The notes under the pieces are model-generated. The model searched no databases and was not told the origin of the DNA. It worked only from the letters and a program-made list of their open reading frames with translations. Made by a program: the position numbers and the translations under genes. From Nectonema munidae (Eukaryota; Nematomorpha; Nectonematoida; Nectonematidae), in NCBI GenBank assembly GCA_030549495.1, contig JAUIRK010000883.1, forward strand, positions 801,501-865,500: 64,000 bases of DNA, written 5' to 3'. This document shows, piece by piece, positions 1 to 12,294 of the stretch (within the stretch, counting starts at the first letter, position 1; the number at the start of each line of letters is the position of its first letter).

Positions 1-360
1 TTTTGCGATATTGGCCGAAGCTTCAAATTAATAATTTTCGTAACATGCGTGTGAGTATATGTTATTATGAGGAAAGTCAAACAATACTAAATCTGCAAAA
101 AAATTTCCATCAATAATCTTGACTGATTGTCGTAATTTTAGACCATTTAGTAAGTTTAGTAGTTATAATCAGTGGTCGCTACAAAACTTGGTCTCAAGCC
201 AATTATTATTATTAGTGTGTCCGTTAAAATAGTAATTATAAATAAATATAGAAGTATCATAGCTATTCTGTTTCAGTTTCATTCCCTTTCAAATATAATG
301 GTTTTCGCGAGTCAAATCAAATATTCGAGACAAAGTTTTTTTTTCTACCAAAATTCTTAT

Positions 361-484
361 TTAGTTGTCGGCATCGCATCCAAGGAAAGAAAAAAACCTT
401 CAAAGCTGGACAGATGGCAAGGATAGTCACAATCAAGAATCGAACCCAGACCATCTGGATCGGGACCTCACGCTCTTACCACTA
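361..484 (-). repeat. tRNA-derived SINE, family 1, copy 1
   Basis: Related along its whole length to the copies at 31689-31827 and 61731-61865. Read on the minus strand it has a B-box-like segment (GGTTCGATTC) within a tRNA-like head. It is truncated at the A-box side, and a neighbouring (ATT)n tail at about 196-213 probably belongs to another element. Confidence 0.6.
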
Positions 485-489
485 TTCTT

Positions 490-2271
490 GTAGATTTAAT
501 CTTGATATTATGTCTCGATTAATCTTAGCCATTATACATTTTGAACATGATCATTTTTCTACAATTCAGAATGCGATTTTTTCGTAGCGAGTTTTCCTAA
601 CATCAAATAATCTTTAAAGCATATTTTTACTTTACAAATATAATGTATAAACACGCCGAATTAACAAAGTGAAAACAATTGTAACAATAAAATAATATTT
701 TGATGACATTTTGATACAATTATGATTAATGCCAGCAAGCTGGGCTGAGCAGAATTACCAAAGATGAAGCAAACTGATTCGTTTAACCAAAGCTCATAAT
801 AAACTGAGAGTTGCAAAAATACAGGGCTTTGACAAAAATAGTAAACACTTTTGCAACGTTCCACACTAAGGAGGGGGTGGTGTCTATGAATTTATTTATT
901 TTTTAATCTAACATATGTGAATTTAACTATTTATGAAATCGGAGTCGCAATAATTATTACGACACGGACTGGTTCTCAAAATGTGCGCCTCCACAATTTT
1001 AATTTCGTATACAAAAGCGCTATCTACTTTTCTTAAAAAAATTTAATGATTTAGCTACATATGTGATCACTCCTCATTATTTTTGGATCAACACGATTTG
1101 TTGGATTCCTCTTTGATTATTGTGACGGATTAAGTAGCATATCTGTCCTTTTTCGTTTTGAATTTTGCAACAAATATTTAATTATGAATAACTTTCTTTG
1201 TTTATAAAATGTGTGACGTTTAATTTTGTAAATAAATTTTTTTTATTCTATGATAATTATTTATTCACCTATCAAAAGATCGCGCATCAATAAAATCATT
1301 GATAGATTTTATTATTATACAGTGTGTATCAATAAATTTGATGGAGATATAAATTTCAAAATGGGTGCGTAATATGCTAACTTTTGATCTCAGTCATATC
1401 AACAAAATTCAAACCTATTATAATAAATGTACGCTAAAATGTGGTAAAATAGAGGCTGGACTCTTTAAGACAATAACAAAGAAATGAAAATTCTTTGGTA
1501 TACATGAGGACTGACCCTTCCATATGTTGATCAACCAATGATGCTGCGTTGACAGCAGGGATCCTGTAATATGCACTGTTTCAAAGTAATTTGGCTAATT
1601 AATTATATCATTCAATCAATATGAAATCAATTGAGATTTGATTCGCAAATCAACTAATGGGGAGTAGATACTACCATATCAGTAGTTCTTTTCACATTTC
1701 CAATTCCTGCTTCAGTAGCTAAATCCTTATTTTCAAATCTATTTTTTCTCAAAATCGATGATGCTGAAAAATAAAGTGTGGATTTTTATGTGCCACGTAA
1801 CACTTTTAATTCATGTTGAGAGTTGCTACGTAATTTGTGCGAGTATTTTCGTTTACCTAGCTTTATTGATTTTTATTTTATTCACATTTTAACACCATTT
1901 TTTCTTCTAAATTAAAGCATTACATCTAAGTCCTTTGAGGTTCTAAATTAAGACAATATAGAAATAAAAAGAATTCATTGTAAAGTGTGTAAATCGTACA
2001 GTATTCTATCGTGCTATAAACATGAGGTCAATCAAAAAAATTTTCCATCTCTGAATTTTTTTTCAAATTTGACATTTTTCTACTGGAGCAGAGTGGTAAA
2101 AAAAGTTAAAAGACATCCTCAAATTTTTACGTGAAACATTGAATAAACACTCTGAAATATTTTGGTTTTAAAATCAAATCAAAAATTTGACTAGACATCA
2201 GAAGCTAGGCTTTCCTAAAATGGGACACGGTATGCGAATCCTGCATTCTAGTACAAAAATGCTACCACTAT
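490..2271. other. AT-rich stretch, no gene seen
   Basis: No splice-bounded open frame, no transposase block and no paired terminal repeat were found. Confidence 0.5.
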
Positions 2272-2560
2272 GGCATTTAATCTCTCATTATTTTGCGTCT
2301 CCATTCATCTCTATTTTGCTCGTCCCCTAATGCTAAATGCCTTTTGCTCATGTCTTTTTTGACTATTTCTATCCATGTCATTTTTGGCCTGCCTTTACTC
2401 TCACCGAAAGTTTGATTTTTCTAAGCTTCTTTAATTAGATCACCGGAAGGTCTTCTATTTACGTGCCCAAGCCAGCTTAACCTTTGTATTTCTAATACTT
2501 TACTTATTTCATTTACTTGACATAAATTTTTTTTCTTTTCATTACTTATTTTATCTTAAA
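2272..2560 (-). mobile_element. LINE fragment (3' end of reverse transcriptase ORF)
   Basis: The reverse complement matches the 3' part of the LINE at 53104-54105, including the segment with GACATGGATAGAAATAGTC and the stretch encoding a Gly-His-Val motif near the end of non-LTR reverse transcriptases. It is a 5'-truncated piece, the usual state of dead LINE copies. The family (CR1/RTE-like) is not resolved. Confidence 0.6.
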
Positions 2561-4577
2561 AATGGAACTAAATACTTTTATAATCGTAGCGGTATCTGAA
2601 AGAAATTTAATAAAATATCCTTTATTTGACGCAATTCTATAAACAAGAACTATAGCAATAAACTTGTCTGATTTTAATAGCTACAATAACATGATAAAAG
2701 CAGCTTTACATCATATATATGTGTATAAGTCAATTTAGTAATGAGTAGACTCAAATACGCATAGAAATCGTGGTAGAAGGCATATTTAAATGACAATGAC
2801 GACATAACAAGTGCAAAAACTTTTTTAACAACGCAAAAAAGTTTAAAGTTTGCTTTTTTTTACTATAAATTATTATTATTATATATCAAATTTAAAATAC
2901 TTTAATACATTTTAAGGCATATCATGTGAAGAAGAAATGTGATGTTTTTTAGAGAGAATTCTGGGAACAAAGTTTGAAGAAAATATTAACACAAATTGCA
3001 TATCTATGATATGATATAAGTTTATTTTCTTTATGTTATAGAGGTGAGCGTAGAGATGGTAGTTATATAAGAACTTGTATAACAAACAATGAAAAACAGT
3101 TAAAAGATAATTTTTTAATATAACATACATCAATATAACCTACATTTTGTAAAACTTTGCTTGACAATCAAATAAAATAAGAGAGAAGGAGAGAGGGGAA
3201 AAGAGATTGATGGAGGCATTTTTAAAACACATTCTTCTTGATCATGGATTGAATCAGGTAAATGCATTGTAGAAGTTTTTCTTCATTTTGGCAAAATAAT
3301 TTCTCCGCTTAAAAAGAAAGTATAAAAAAGTTATGCTACCATAATCAAAGCTGGATTTCAAGTTGAAAAAGACCCTTAAAGATAACAGTTTTATGCCTGA
3401 TCCAATTATTTAAGAAGCATAAGGTTTTGGTTGGTGTTCAATTGTCGATTATTAAAAATTACAATTCATTTCATCAAGACTTCATACGAATTTGGAAATC
3501 GTAAGAATTTTCAATGAAATTTAACTTTTTTAAATATTAGAAAAGGCCATATTGTTTGCTTCTTTAAAACGTTTGTCTTTGTGCCGATGTGTAAATTAAA
3601 CAAAAATAAACGAACAGTTTGCCCATGCCGATCATATAGGCTTAAAAAACGCTCGAAATAAAGCGCGGTTTTCTTCAAGGACTGCTGACTCCATAGATAC
3701 GCGTTAAATCTAAAACTAAATCAGCTTTGGCAGCTAACTGTGTGAATTAGTGAAATAAATAATAATCTATCATTTCAAATCTACTTTTAGCACTGAGCAC
3801 TTGTTTCTGATAAACTTACACACTAATGTATCAAAAGTGAGTGAATGTGCTGGGCGTAGGAATCTCTACTCCATTTCTTTTTCAATGATAAAAGACGACA
3901 AATGAAGATCTATAAAAAAAAGTAGGAAACTGCTGCATTCAAATCAGCCATTTAATAATGTGAGCTTGGCACAGAGTTTTAGCTGTTAATCATTTTGATT
4001 TTCTCCTTCACTATGGAAGCATTAACACGCATTGCCCATAACAATGATGTCATATTTCTTTTTATATAAAATTTATGATAAAAAATGAACCTCTGAGCGA
4101 AACATCAAACATTTGACTGTGAAAATCATTTTCAAAAATACGCTACAACATTCTTTGCGCAAATGAAGTGGAACTGTTTTACAAGCAAAATTTGAATGAA
4201 AATCATTGTAAGCAAAATCTTTGCTATATAAATTCATATACAGCCCGAAATTCGCCATCCGAAAACCAGATTAAAATGATGAGAAGCAAATTATTACACA
4301 AAAACTTTAAACGGCAATTTAAGCCTAGCGTAAACCCAGAATATATGTATTTTTAACTCATAAGGCGAGTTAATTTTTGAATTATCTCAAAATTACTGAA
4401 CAGATGCAATTTTATGAATAAGTTTTCTCAAATATCAATTGATTGAACAACTTGGCCTGATAGTTTCGTCGCTTAGAAAATGAGAATGTATTCAACCAGA
4501 AATGAAACTTTTTATAAAAATATTGAGCGCGATAAATATTTGCTTCTATGATATCATATGAGTTTAGAATCTTCTGA
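2561..4577. other. AT-rich stretch, no gene seen
   Basis: Short frames only, with no domain or exon borders. A purine-rich patch lies near 3178-3215. Confidence 0.5.
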
Positions 4578-4872
4578 AATTGAAGAACAACAAAGTTCCA
4601 TGGGATACCACCTTCTATAATCTAGGTGGAGTCGCTTTGTGAGTCGTTGAATAATATTTGAAAGTTGAGCAAAAAGGCGAAATGAAATAACGTGAGGCAG
4701 AGCAAAATATGGATTAATCTCGTAAGTCACGAAAACATACGACTAATGCCGAAGTACACATACTCAATGGTACTCATGGCTTTGTACCCACCACCTCTTA
4801 CGCAAATTACAACAATAAAATTGAAGAAGAACAAAGTTCCACGGGATCCCTTCTAGAATCTAGATGGAATAG
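4578..4872 (+). repeat. Direct repeat pair (4578-4640 and 4811-4872)
   Basis: Both copies share ATTGAAGAA, AACAAAGTTCCA, GGGAT, CTTCTA and AATCTAG in the same order, separated by about 170 bp. No terminal repeats or coding sequence identify the source. Confidence 0.5.
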
Positions 4873-5752
4873 CACACCTGAGATCATTTGATTTACAATA
4901 GATGCCGTTATGTTTCTCTTTCACAAAGGATTTATAGTTCTCAATAAATTAATGGCCACTCTAGACTCGTGGGTGGAAAAAGGAAAAGTTAAAAGTACCT
5001 ACCTTTATTTCTTCCGTGGAAATTTTGTTGTTGGCAAAAGTGACTTCTAAAGAATTGCTTTGGTAGTGTGAACAACTTACATTCATCCTTTTCACATCTA
5101 TCCTAAAGAAGAAATGAATGAAGAGTGAATGATGGGATGGCTTTGAAAAAGGAGTTTATACTCCGAAACTAGTCAGCAATAAAGTGTCCAGTTTTTACAA
5201 TTTTTTATATTTGTTATAATTATTTCACCTCAATGAGCATATCTGTCAAAGATTTTGTTTCTATATATATATATTACAAATAAGCATCACCTTGAGAAGT
5301 TCTGACTATCATCACAGACAGTACGACTAAAATTTGACTTTTAAACGAAAAACGTTTCCATCACAATTTGCAATGAATTTATTTTGTATATATGCGCGAA
5401 AGGAGAGTACTTATATTTGGAAACAATAGATTCGAATATTTGATATGCCCATGTTTTATATTATTATGCCATGTGGTGATATAAAGAGTCAAGAAAAGTT
5501 GGAGACTTTATTTTATTTATAACTAGTTTCAGAGAGCGAACTTTTTTGTCAATTTGAAATTGTTTGTGATATTGGTAAATGTGCGGATCGATAAATGACC
5601 TTTTAGCGGTTGTCACAAGTGGTCATCGACTCGTATGCTTTAAGTTATATAAAAATTCATTCAAAAATAAAGCTAGGCTAATAATTTGCAAAAGTATATA
5701 AATGCCTAAAAGAGTTAAAAATGGGACAAAATAAGGAATACTTTTTTAATGG
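4873..5752. other. AT-rich stretch, no gene seen
   Basis: Only a short TA dinucleotide run near 5260 and a GAGTTTATACTCCGAAACTA segment near 5150 stand out. Nothing assignable. Confidence 0.45.
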
Positions 5753-6240
5753 CTAACATTTTTTCCCTAAAAACAAAACAGTACTTTTAGGGCAATTCGT
5801 CGTTATGAATAAAATGAATACCGTTAAAATGTGGATCATTTTCTTCAAAACTACTTGAACAGCTGTGGACAGGATGTTTGGCGGAAAGTTAGTCGTTTCA
5901 CACTGCAAATCGCGAACATGCTTTGAAATGAAGGCATTAACAAGGCCAGGCGGAATTCTTGCAGAATTTTTTTCACACGTGAGACCGAGCCCGTAATCAG
6001 ACTGTCCAGTGTGGAGTTCGTCTTCAATGATAGCACCCAAATCACTGAACAATTCTCTTTCTTTGATGAAGGTGAAGTTTGTGCTGGTGTGAGGTGAAAA
6101 AGCGTGCTTTGTAGGCATAGCGAAGTTTTGCACCCAACATTTTTCGTCATCCCTTTTTTCACAAAGGCGAACATCACACGTAAAGCTTTCGGTTTCTTAA
6201 ACAAGAATGTGTGGAATGTAGAGTTGAGTAAAGCATGCAC
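5753..6240 (-). pseudogene. Unrecognised coding-like remnant
   Basis: Two overlapping minus-strand frames have protein-like composition in GC-richer DNA: one with ERELFSDLGAIIEDELHTGQ and YGLGLTCEKNSARIPPGL (5753-6133), and one with FHTFLFKKPKALRVMFAFV (5851-6240). No splice sites convincingly bound it and no known domain is recognised. Most likely a broken transposase or other element-derived ORF; a host exon pair cannot be excluded. Confidence 0.35.
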
Positions 6241-6682
6241 ATATGTGTAGTTAATCGATTGGATATTTGGTCAAGCCATTTAACATTTGAATCAGGCAAG
6301 AAACTTAAGGGGGTTGGTCAGTTGGAAAGAAGAATTGTGCTAAATTTGAGAAGTGTCTGGAAAAATTTAGGGCTATATAATTTAGCATAATATGATCCTT
6401 TTTAGAAGATTGCAGTTGTACTCAGAATTTATAAATACATTTTTTTGATTTAATTTCCAGTTTAACTTCAACCAAGAACAAAATCACCTAAACTTTATGA
6501 ATCAAGGCAAAGGAAAAGATGTGAAAAGAGAGAGAGCTGACTTGAAATAGGATAGTTGCTCGCTCATATGTGCAAATATTTATAATTACTGCAAAAGAAT
6601 ATTATATAAAATTTCTCATTTCCTTTTTTGAGATATACTACTGGCGACCCAAGTATGTGCTAAGTCTTTATCAATTATCATC

Positions 6683-6765
6683 AACCGAGAGATCGCAATG
6701 TGTATAGAGCAGGTTCGGGCGCATTTTAGATACTGATTAAGATTCTCTGAATATTTTAATTACAA
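6683..6765 (+). repeat. Dispersed repeat, first copy
   Basis: About 75 bp containing CAACCGAGAGATCGCAATGT and AGCAGGTTCGGGCGCATT, almost identical to 9974-10053 in the same orientation. The parent element is not identified. Confidence 0.7.
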
Positions 6766-7316
6766 TTTTGATTCTAATGTAAGAAATCTTTTTTCAATCC
6801 AATCAAACGAATAAATCTAGTTTTTTCACCGCTAAAAATTTGGCGATCACAAACTCTGAATATTTTTTTCATTCATCATTTGAGAATTTTAAATATATAC
6901 AGGTTGACTGTCGTCACTACACTTTTCAACAAAAAAGAAAAAAATACCTCCCTTTTACTGTACACAACTCATAAAAAGTTGATAAATTTTATTCGATATT
7001 ACTCAATAATCTATTCAACAAGCATGAATGCAAAAATTTTTAAAAATGGAAGTAATAGAGGTGGAAATATATGTGTATATTATAATATTCAAGGGTCAAT
7101 TTGACCGTTTGGTATTTTTGTAGACAAAACATTATTTCACTATTTCCAGTGTTAAATATATGAAAGTCCATTGAAAAGGAAAACAGAAGCTTTGTCTTTA
7201 AATTCAAGACGAAGTGTTAACAATCGTATTCCCTAGCGTGCATGTATGAATGTGTAATTATGCTGCCCATTTTCAAAGAAATAAATCTACGAAGATAACG
7301 AATGGCATTGTATATC

Positions 7317-7928
7317 ATCTAAGGCAGGCATGTCAAACTCGGAGTCCCATGAGGACAAAAGGAGTGAGTTTGTGTTCTCATGAGGGCCGCACTCCTACAA
7401 TTATATTTAAAGTTGTCAATAAAAATTATTGCAGAATATTTTACTTTTAACTTAAAAACATGTAATGGTTTGATTATATTCAAAAATGCAAGTACAAAGT
7501 CATGTATAGTTAAACAAAATAATTTAATTAAAAAATTAGCACGGATATAAATCTGTTCTTTATTTTAATATAAAAAAGTTTATAAGGCAACATACATGGC
7601 CCACATGTCTTTGAATGAACTACAAATGAAATGCACATAAATTACAATAGTTCAAAATAAACATTTATTATTAATTATTCAAATACTTTACATGTTCCTG
7701 TCCCGAGGCTTGACACCTCTTGTTATTGACAATCTTTGCTATGCCTGCCTGAAATTTCTGTGCAGTGCGAACTTTTATAAGAGATGATAAGTGAAAATCA
7801 GTCAACCTAGTTCTCTGAGAAGTCTAAATCTACACTTATACATAAAATTATAATTAATAATACTGTAATCTGTGTGGGCCGCAAATCTACTTGTAATGGG
7901 CCGCATGTTTGACATGGCTGATCTAAGG
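7317..7928. mobile_element. Non-autonomous hAT element with 8-bp target duplication
   Basis: The element is 7325-7920. The left end is CAGGCATGTCAAACTCGGAG; the right end, reversed, is CAGCCATGTCAAACATGCGG. The flanks carry an exact 8-bp duplication ATCTAAGG at 7317-7324 and 7921-7928. The ends and duplication length are typical of hAT transposons. At 596 bp with no transposase domain it is non-autonomous. It lies just left of gene B's leftmost exon. Confidence 0.82.
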
Positions 7929-7997
7929 ACACATATATTGATTAAGGCTAGAATTATTTACAAGCTAGGCAATATACACAATTAACATAGCGCATAC

Positions 7998-8121
7998 CTT
8001 TCAGCTTATCTGACAGCGGACTATCGCCTCCGTATTTGGAACAAAAGCTACTTCTCCTTGAAGAAGATGGGAGGGTAGGAGCAGGAGAAGCTTCCACAAC
8101 ACCAAAAACTTCATCACCAGC
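7998..8121 (-). CDS. Host gene B, leftmost exon found
   Basis: Exon of 124 nt, phase 0 in and phase 1 out. The acceptor is ttcctgtag before GCTGGTGATG and the donor is CTGAAAG before gtatgcg. It encodes AGDEVFGVVEASPAPTLPSS, then SRRSSFCSKYGGDSPLSDKL. The RRSSF segment fits a basophilic-kinase phosphosite (family-independent inference). GC content is clearly above the flanking intron. As it leaves in phase 1 the gene must continue to lower coordinates; no convincing next exon was seen before the left edge. Confidence 0.66.
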
Positions 8122-9016
8122 CTACAGGAAGAAAACATACGAATATAATAAGAAGATTGATCAATGCTAAAAAAAAAAAAGAGGAAGAAGAAAGTTAGCG
8201 AACATTTTGAGCGTAGGCCTGCAAGGGTGGCCCACTCGTCCGGTTCATTTGTTTACAACTTATTGACGAGTGAGGGTGGCGAGTTCAATATTAGTGCTGC
8301 GGGTCAACCTGTACTTTGCATTCAAATCAATTCTCAAAAAGTGCATAATTTCTAGGGTATTCATTCATAGCTCACATCTGATAGCATTGGAAAGGAACAT
8401 CACATCATGTACATCGCCTAAATTTTTCAGATTAACAATAATAGTTCTAGCAACATTTCGGAAATGAACTCTTCTACAAATGACTACTTTAAGGATAAAG
8501 AGAGCACAGGATATAGAGATTTAGGCACTCTAATCGTAATCTTTTTTTAGGATTAACAGGTCCTACTGGTTCGGGCGTGTATATAACTACTAAATTCAGA
8601 AAGACTACAATTTTATTGTCCTTTTTTTTACTTAAGATAAAATTCAATAAGTTTTGGCGTATTCATTGAAATTTGAAATGCAGTCAACCATTGTTAATCC
8701 AAACAGAACATTTTTAAAAAAGTATTTAAATAATGAGATTATTATCAGGATTGTGAAAAAAAATGAAAACTTTGTTGTCAAATTTATGGAGTCAAAATAG
8801 AACTAAAATATCACTAATACAACTCAAATAACTTAACAAAACATCAAATAAGCTTGATTCTTTTTTTTAAATCAATCTTTTTATCTTTTCTGTAATAGTA
8901 ATGAAGGATTCGAAATGGGAATTAAGAAGGGTTCACTGTGCATGTGCTATCGCGATTAGTGTTTTATATTTTGTCTACATACTTTAATTATAAGAACTCT
9001 TTTGTGGAACAATCTC
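8122..9016. other. Intron-like stretch of gene B
   Basis: Poly-A tract near 8170 and small frames only. It lies between gene B exons and holds nothing recognised before the SINE at 9017. Confidence 0.5.
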
Positions 9017-9175
9017 TTCGCTTAGGGGCGTGAGTAAGGTTGGTAAGATATTGGTTTTCGATAACGCAAGGCCTTGGGTTCGATCCGGCATCAAGCCTAC
9101 TTTCCTCATAGTTTGATAAAAGCAGTGCAATTGTGCCTTCTCGATGAAAACATCCCACGCTACCTTTACCTTATA
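9017..9175 (+). repeat. tRNA-derived SINE, family 2, copy 1
   Basis: GGGGCGTGAGTAAGGTTGG (A-box-like) is followed by the B box GGGTTCGATCC and a shared body ending in GATGAAAACATCCCACG and an ACCTTTACCTTA tail. It is homologous to 14974-15125 (minus) and 31455-31592 (plus). Confidence 0.62.
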
Positions 9176-9696
9176 GGAGCACTTTGATTTATAAAGGATG
9201 CAAGGAATCAATCTCACATTTTGGTGACGTGCCGTCGCATGGCAAAAGTTATAGCGACTCTCTTTCCCCAAGCTCCATCTTAAATAATAATTTATCATCA
9301 AGAAAATTAAAACACCATTTTTAAAGAAAATGAATGACAGCTTTCAGATGTGTTGTACTATGACAAAGGTATTGAGGACAATTCATTTCTATTAGAATTG
9401 ATAGCAAATTTTAAAAGTTTTTTTTTCTCATCTCCAACAATTCAGGTGTATTCTATGTTTTTATACTTGCCGCCCCAAAGAAATTTCGCCGCGGCATATG
9501 CCCCTCTGCCCTCCGTATTTGAGGGCCATGCAAGCACTCAAATCTTGACACATTTTTGGGGACTCCGCAAAGAATGGACGATGGCGACCGGTTACATGTG
9601 TTTCCTCTTATAACGGCTTGTTGGAAACTTGGTTAAAGATGTATAATTCCCATTTCTAAATTTCGCTCGCTTTTCTAATATGTGAAAGTTGGTGCT

Positions 9697-9796
9697 ACAC
9701 AGTAGATCCCTTATAACGTGCATGGTGGACTCCAAGATCTACTGAAACACGTGTTATAAAAAAAAGGAGCCCGCGTTATGATGGATCCTTTCTGTA
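9697..9796. mobile_element. Short Tigger/pogo-like MITE
   Basis: A 100-bp unit with inverted ends (ACAGTAGATCCCTTATAACG on the left; the right reversed reads TACAGAAAGGATCCATCATA). A related left end occurs at 18517. The ends resemble pogo/Tigger-type inverted repeats that insert at TA. Confidence 0.5.
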
Positions 9797-9973
9797 TTTG
9801 TATATCTTATGGTGTTCAATATAGAAAGGTCTCACTGCGCATATAGTGATATCAGTTACAGCTTCTGCTATACGGAAAGCGTGTTTCTGTAGTTCGTTTT
9901 TAGGAGGTAGACTGGCAAAAAGGTTTAGCTAAAAACTGAGCACACTGAAAAAAATGTGATATTAATCTCGAAT

Positions 9974-10053
9974 CAACCGAGAGATCGCAATGTGTATAGA
10001 GCAGGTTCGGGCGCATTCTAGATACTGATTATGATTCTCAGAATATTTTTAAT
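9974..10053 (+). repeat. Dispersed repeat, second copy
   Basis: Direct copy of 6683-6765; only two or three differences seen by eye, so the duplication or the transposition is recent. Confidence 0.7.
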
Positions 10054-11557
10054 TCTAAAATTCTTGAAATCTAATTCTGATTAGTAAAAAAGTATAAGTG
10101 TAGTTATTTACAAGCTAGTTTCGCTTCCAGTAGCTACTACTGGATCATCATATAAGCTAATGCATGATTCGCTGAAATACACATATGGTTCTTCCTCATA
10201 GCTGTCAAACACTAAAGGACAGGTGTACTAGACTTCTGGATGTGGGAATTTAAAGAATCCTTCTCTACCCGTGGTTTATAGTCCAGTGATTGCCAACGTG
10301 AGCGGACATTTATAGCTCAAAAATAGTTTATATTGTTTCCAGTGAAAAAATCATAATGAAATTTTACTCTTTTTAAATGATCAATACACTTATGATATTT
10401 TTTTTTTAATTTGCTTCATTAAACATTCTATAGTCATCAATGAGAAAAAGAAAACAAAAATAGTTGCAATACATTTGCAAATAATATCGGATCAGATATG
10501 ATATTTTTGATTATTTCACAAAGAATGCATTTCCTCACACCCCCACTTTAATGCAGAAAGACTCAATCAGTTACCATGCGTAGTTTCCTTTCATTTGTTG
10601 CAAACAAACCTCTTGTTATCCAATCATCGCGATACACCACATATAATTAAAGTAATACTTTACAAAAAACTGTTTCAGCCTCATTTCTTTCCCTTTTCTT
10701 TTGTCCTCGTTATATCAAAGCGTAAATTCCAAACCAAAAGCAACCGGAGGAGAGGGTGTAAAAAAACAACATCATATGTAAAATGGAGTAGAAAAGTTGT
10801 ATTTAAAAGTTGCTAAACAAAATAAATAACAGGTTTTTAATAATAAACTTAAAAACTACATCTCCAGGATATGAAATTACGCTTACACACAAAAACTCTT
10901 GTCATCTCTTTATTGCTGTGTTACTAGTTCGTGGCTGCAATACTGCGTGGCCTAAAGCTGGGAAATAACCTACATCACAATTAGTTTAAATATAAATTAA
11001 AGGTCTATCTTTCTGTGATAAATCTTCTTAATTATAGAAAATATTTCCATAATACCAAAAATGTTTTTTATTAAATTTTTCATTGAAAAAATTTGTTGAA
11101 TAAACATCAGTGTTCCTATGAATCTGATTTTTAGCTCAAGATTTTATGATTCATATTTATGAAATGTTCACATTTTTGAAAATTTGTGATGAATAAAATT
11201 TTATTTTATATTCTTTTGGGCAGTAGAGCAAATTTTTTCCATAAAACGGGTGCTGAGTCAAAAAATGTTGGGGTTGGCGACCAGTGGTCTATACTTTTCA
11301 GGCGTATTGTCATCTAATTGTGTCGATGCCTCGATAGGAAAGGTAATGTGGAACTGGGTTCTTAGTTTTTTTCACAAAACTCTGCTCGTTTTCCAGATGT
11401 ATACCTGCGAAGCCGCCAAACCTACAATTACTGAGAGAATCTGATTTTTATGCTTATATAAGTCTGATTTTGATTTGGGTTTCTTTTTTAAAAATGCCTA
11501 TGCTTCTGATTATAGTCAGAATCGATCCTAGCTCTAGTATGGATTAGATATACTTAC
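10054..11557. other. Intron-like stretch of gene B
   Basis: AT-rich. Small frames without domains. AATCAGAATC-type motifs near 11500 relate to the possible MITE at 27330. Confidence 0.5.
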
Positions 11558-11689
11558 TTGGCATGTGGAAGAAGTGACAGTGAGCCAATCACAAGAGCGC
11601 GAATTCAAGATTTTGTCAAAGTACTCTGAAATTATTGAAACGGAGTCCACACTCTTGTTCAAAACTTCTTCTGCTCCCTCATGGGAAAT
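11558..11689 (-). CDS. Host gene B, third unit exon
   Basis: Symmetrical exon of 132 nt (44 codons, phase 0 to phase 0). The acceptor is ttttttag before ATTTCCCATG and the donor is TGCCAA before gtaagtat, an excellent consensus. It encodes ISHEGAEEVLNKSVDSV, then IISEYFDKILNSRSCDWL, and ends with a Ser/Thr/Cys stretch. The EYFDKIL segment looks helical. There are no known catalytic residues. It follows the cassette exons in frame and precedes 7998-8121 in frame. Family unknown. Confidence 0.68.
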
Positions 11690-11970
11690 CTAAAAAAGAA
11701 AAAAGAAGTTCCCTATAATCACAGGTTTCTTAACTTTTTTCAGTAGTGTTCGATTTTTCGTGTGAGGTTTTATAAGCGAGTTTTCATATGTCAATCTTAT
11801 TAATACGTGGTTATCATTGGTGAAAAAATATTCAGATTTCTGATACAAATAGTTTGAATAAATATTCCAAATTTATCAAAAAACAATTTATTTCATAAAG
11901 TCGAAAATTTAAAAGGATGCTGAAATGAATCTAATGAATTCCAAAATACAGAGATGATTATTATCGCGTA

Positions 11971-12294
11971 TTTGTGAGCAGGGATGGACCGAGAGGGGGG
12001 GGGGGGGGATAGGGGGATCCATACCCCCCCCCCCCCCCCCCACCAGCAATCTATTCAAGAAAAATTAAGGTTGGAGTCCACCCTAAAATAGAAATCAAAA
12101 TTGATGAAGTCATTGATCGATTTTCAAAGCAAAAAGAAAGAAGAAAAGACTTTGTAATATCATTTTAATCATTTATTTTACATACGTTTTCAAATTTCTT
12201 CCCTAATAAAATGTGTAAAATATTTTGATAATATTAGTATACCCCCCCCCCCCCCCCCCCACAAAAGATTTCTGGATCCCCCACTGTTTGTGAG
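11971..12294. mobile_element. hAT-like MITE with long G and C runs, 8-bp target duplication
   Basis: The element is 11979-12286, flanked by an exact 8-bp direct repeat TTTGTGAG at 11971-11978 and 12287-12294. The ends read CAGGGATGGACC and, from the right reversed, CAGTGGGGGATCC. Inside are a G run at about 11995-12008, a C run at about 12024-12041 and a C run at about 12242-12260. Run lengths in an assembly are unreliable. There is no coding capacity. It lies between gene B exons at 11558-11689 and 13882-14186. Confidence 0.72.

Noticed and set aside
4073-4356. Overlapping 61- and 62-residue frames on both strands
   Set aside because: No domain, no splice sites and composition equal to the AT-rich background.
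5101-5215. Penelope-like 3' end suggested by GAGTTTATACTCCGAAACTA
   Set aside because: No reverse transcriptase or nuclease segment is nearby and the resemblance is from memory only.
9350-9613. 87-residue plus-strand frame with a GC-richer second half
   Set aside because: No similarity recognised, no splice borders and it lies inside a gene B intron on the opposite strand.
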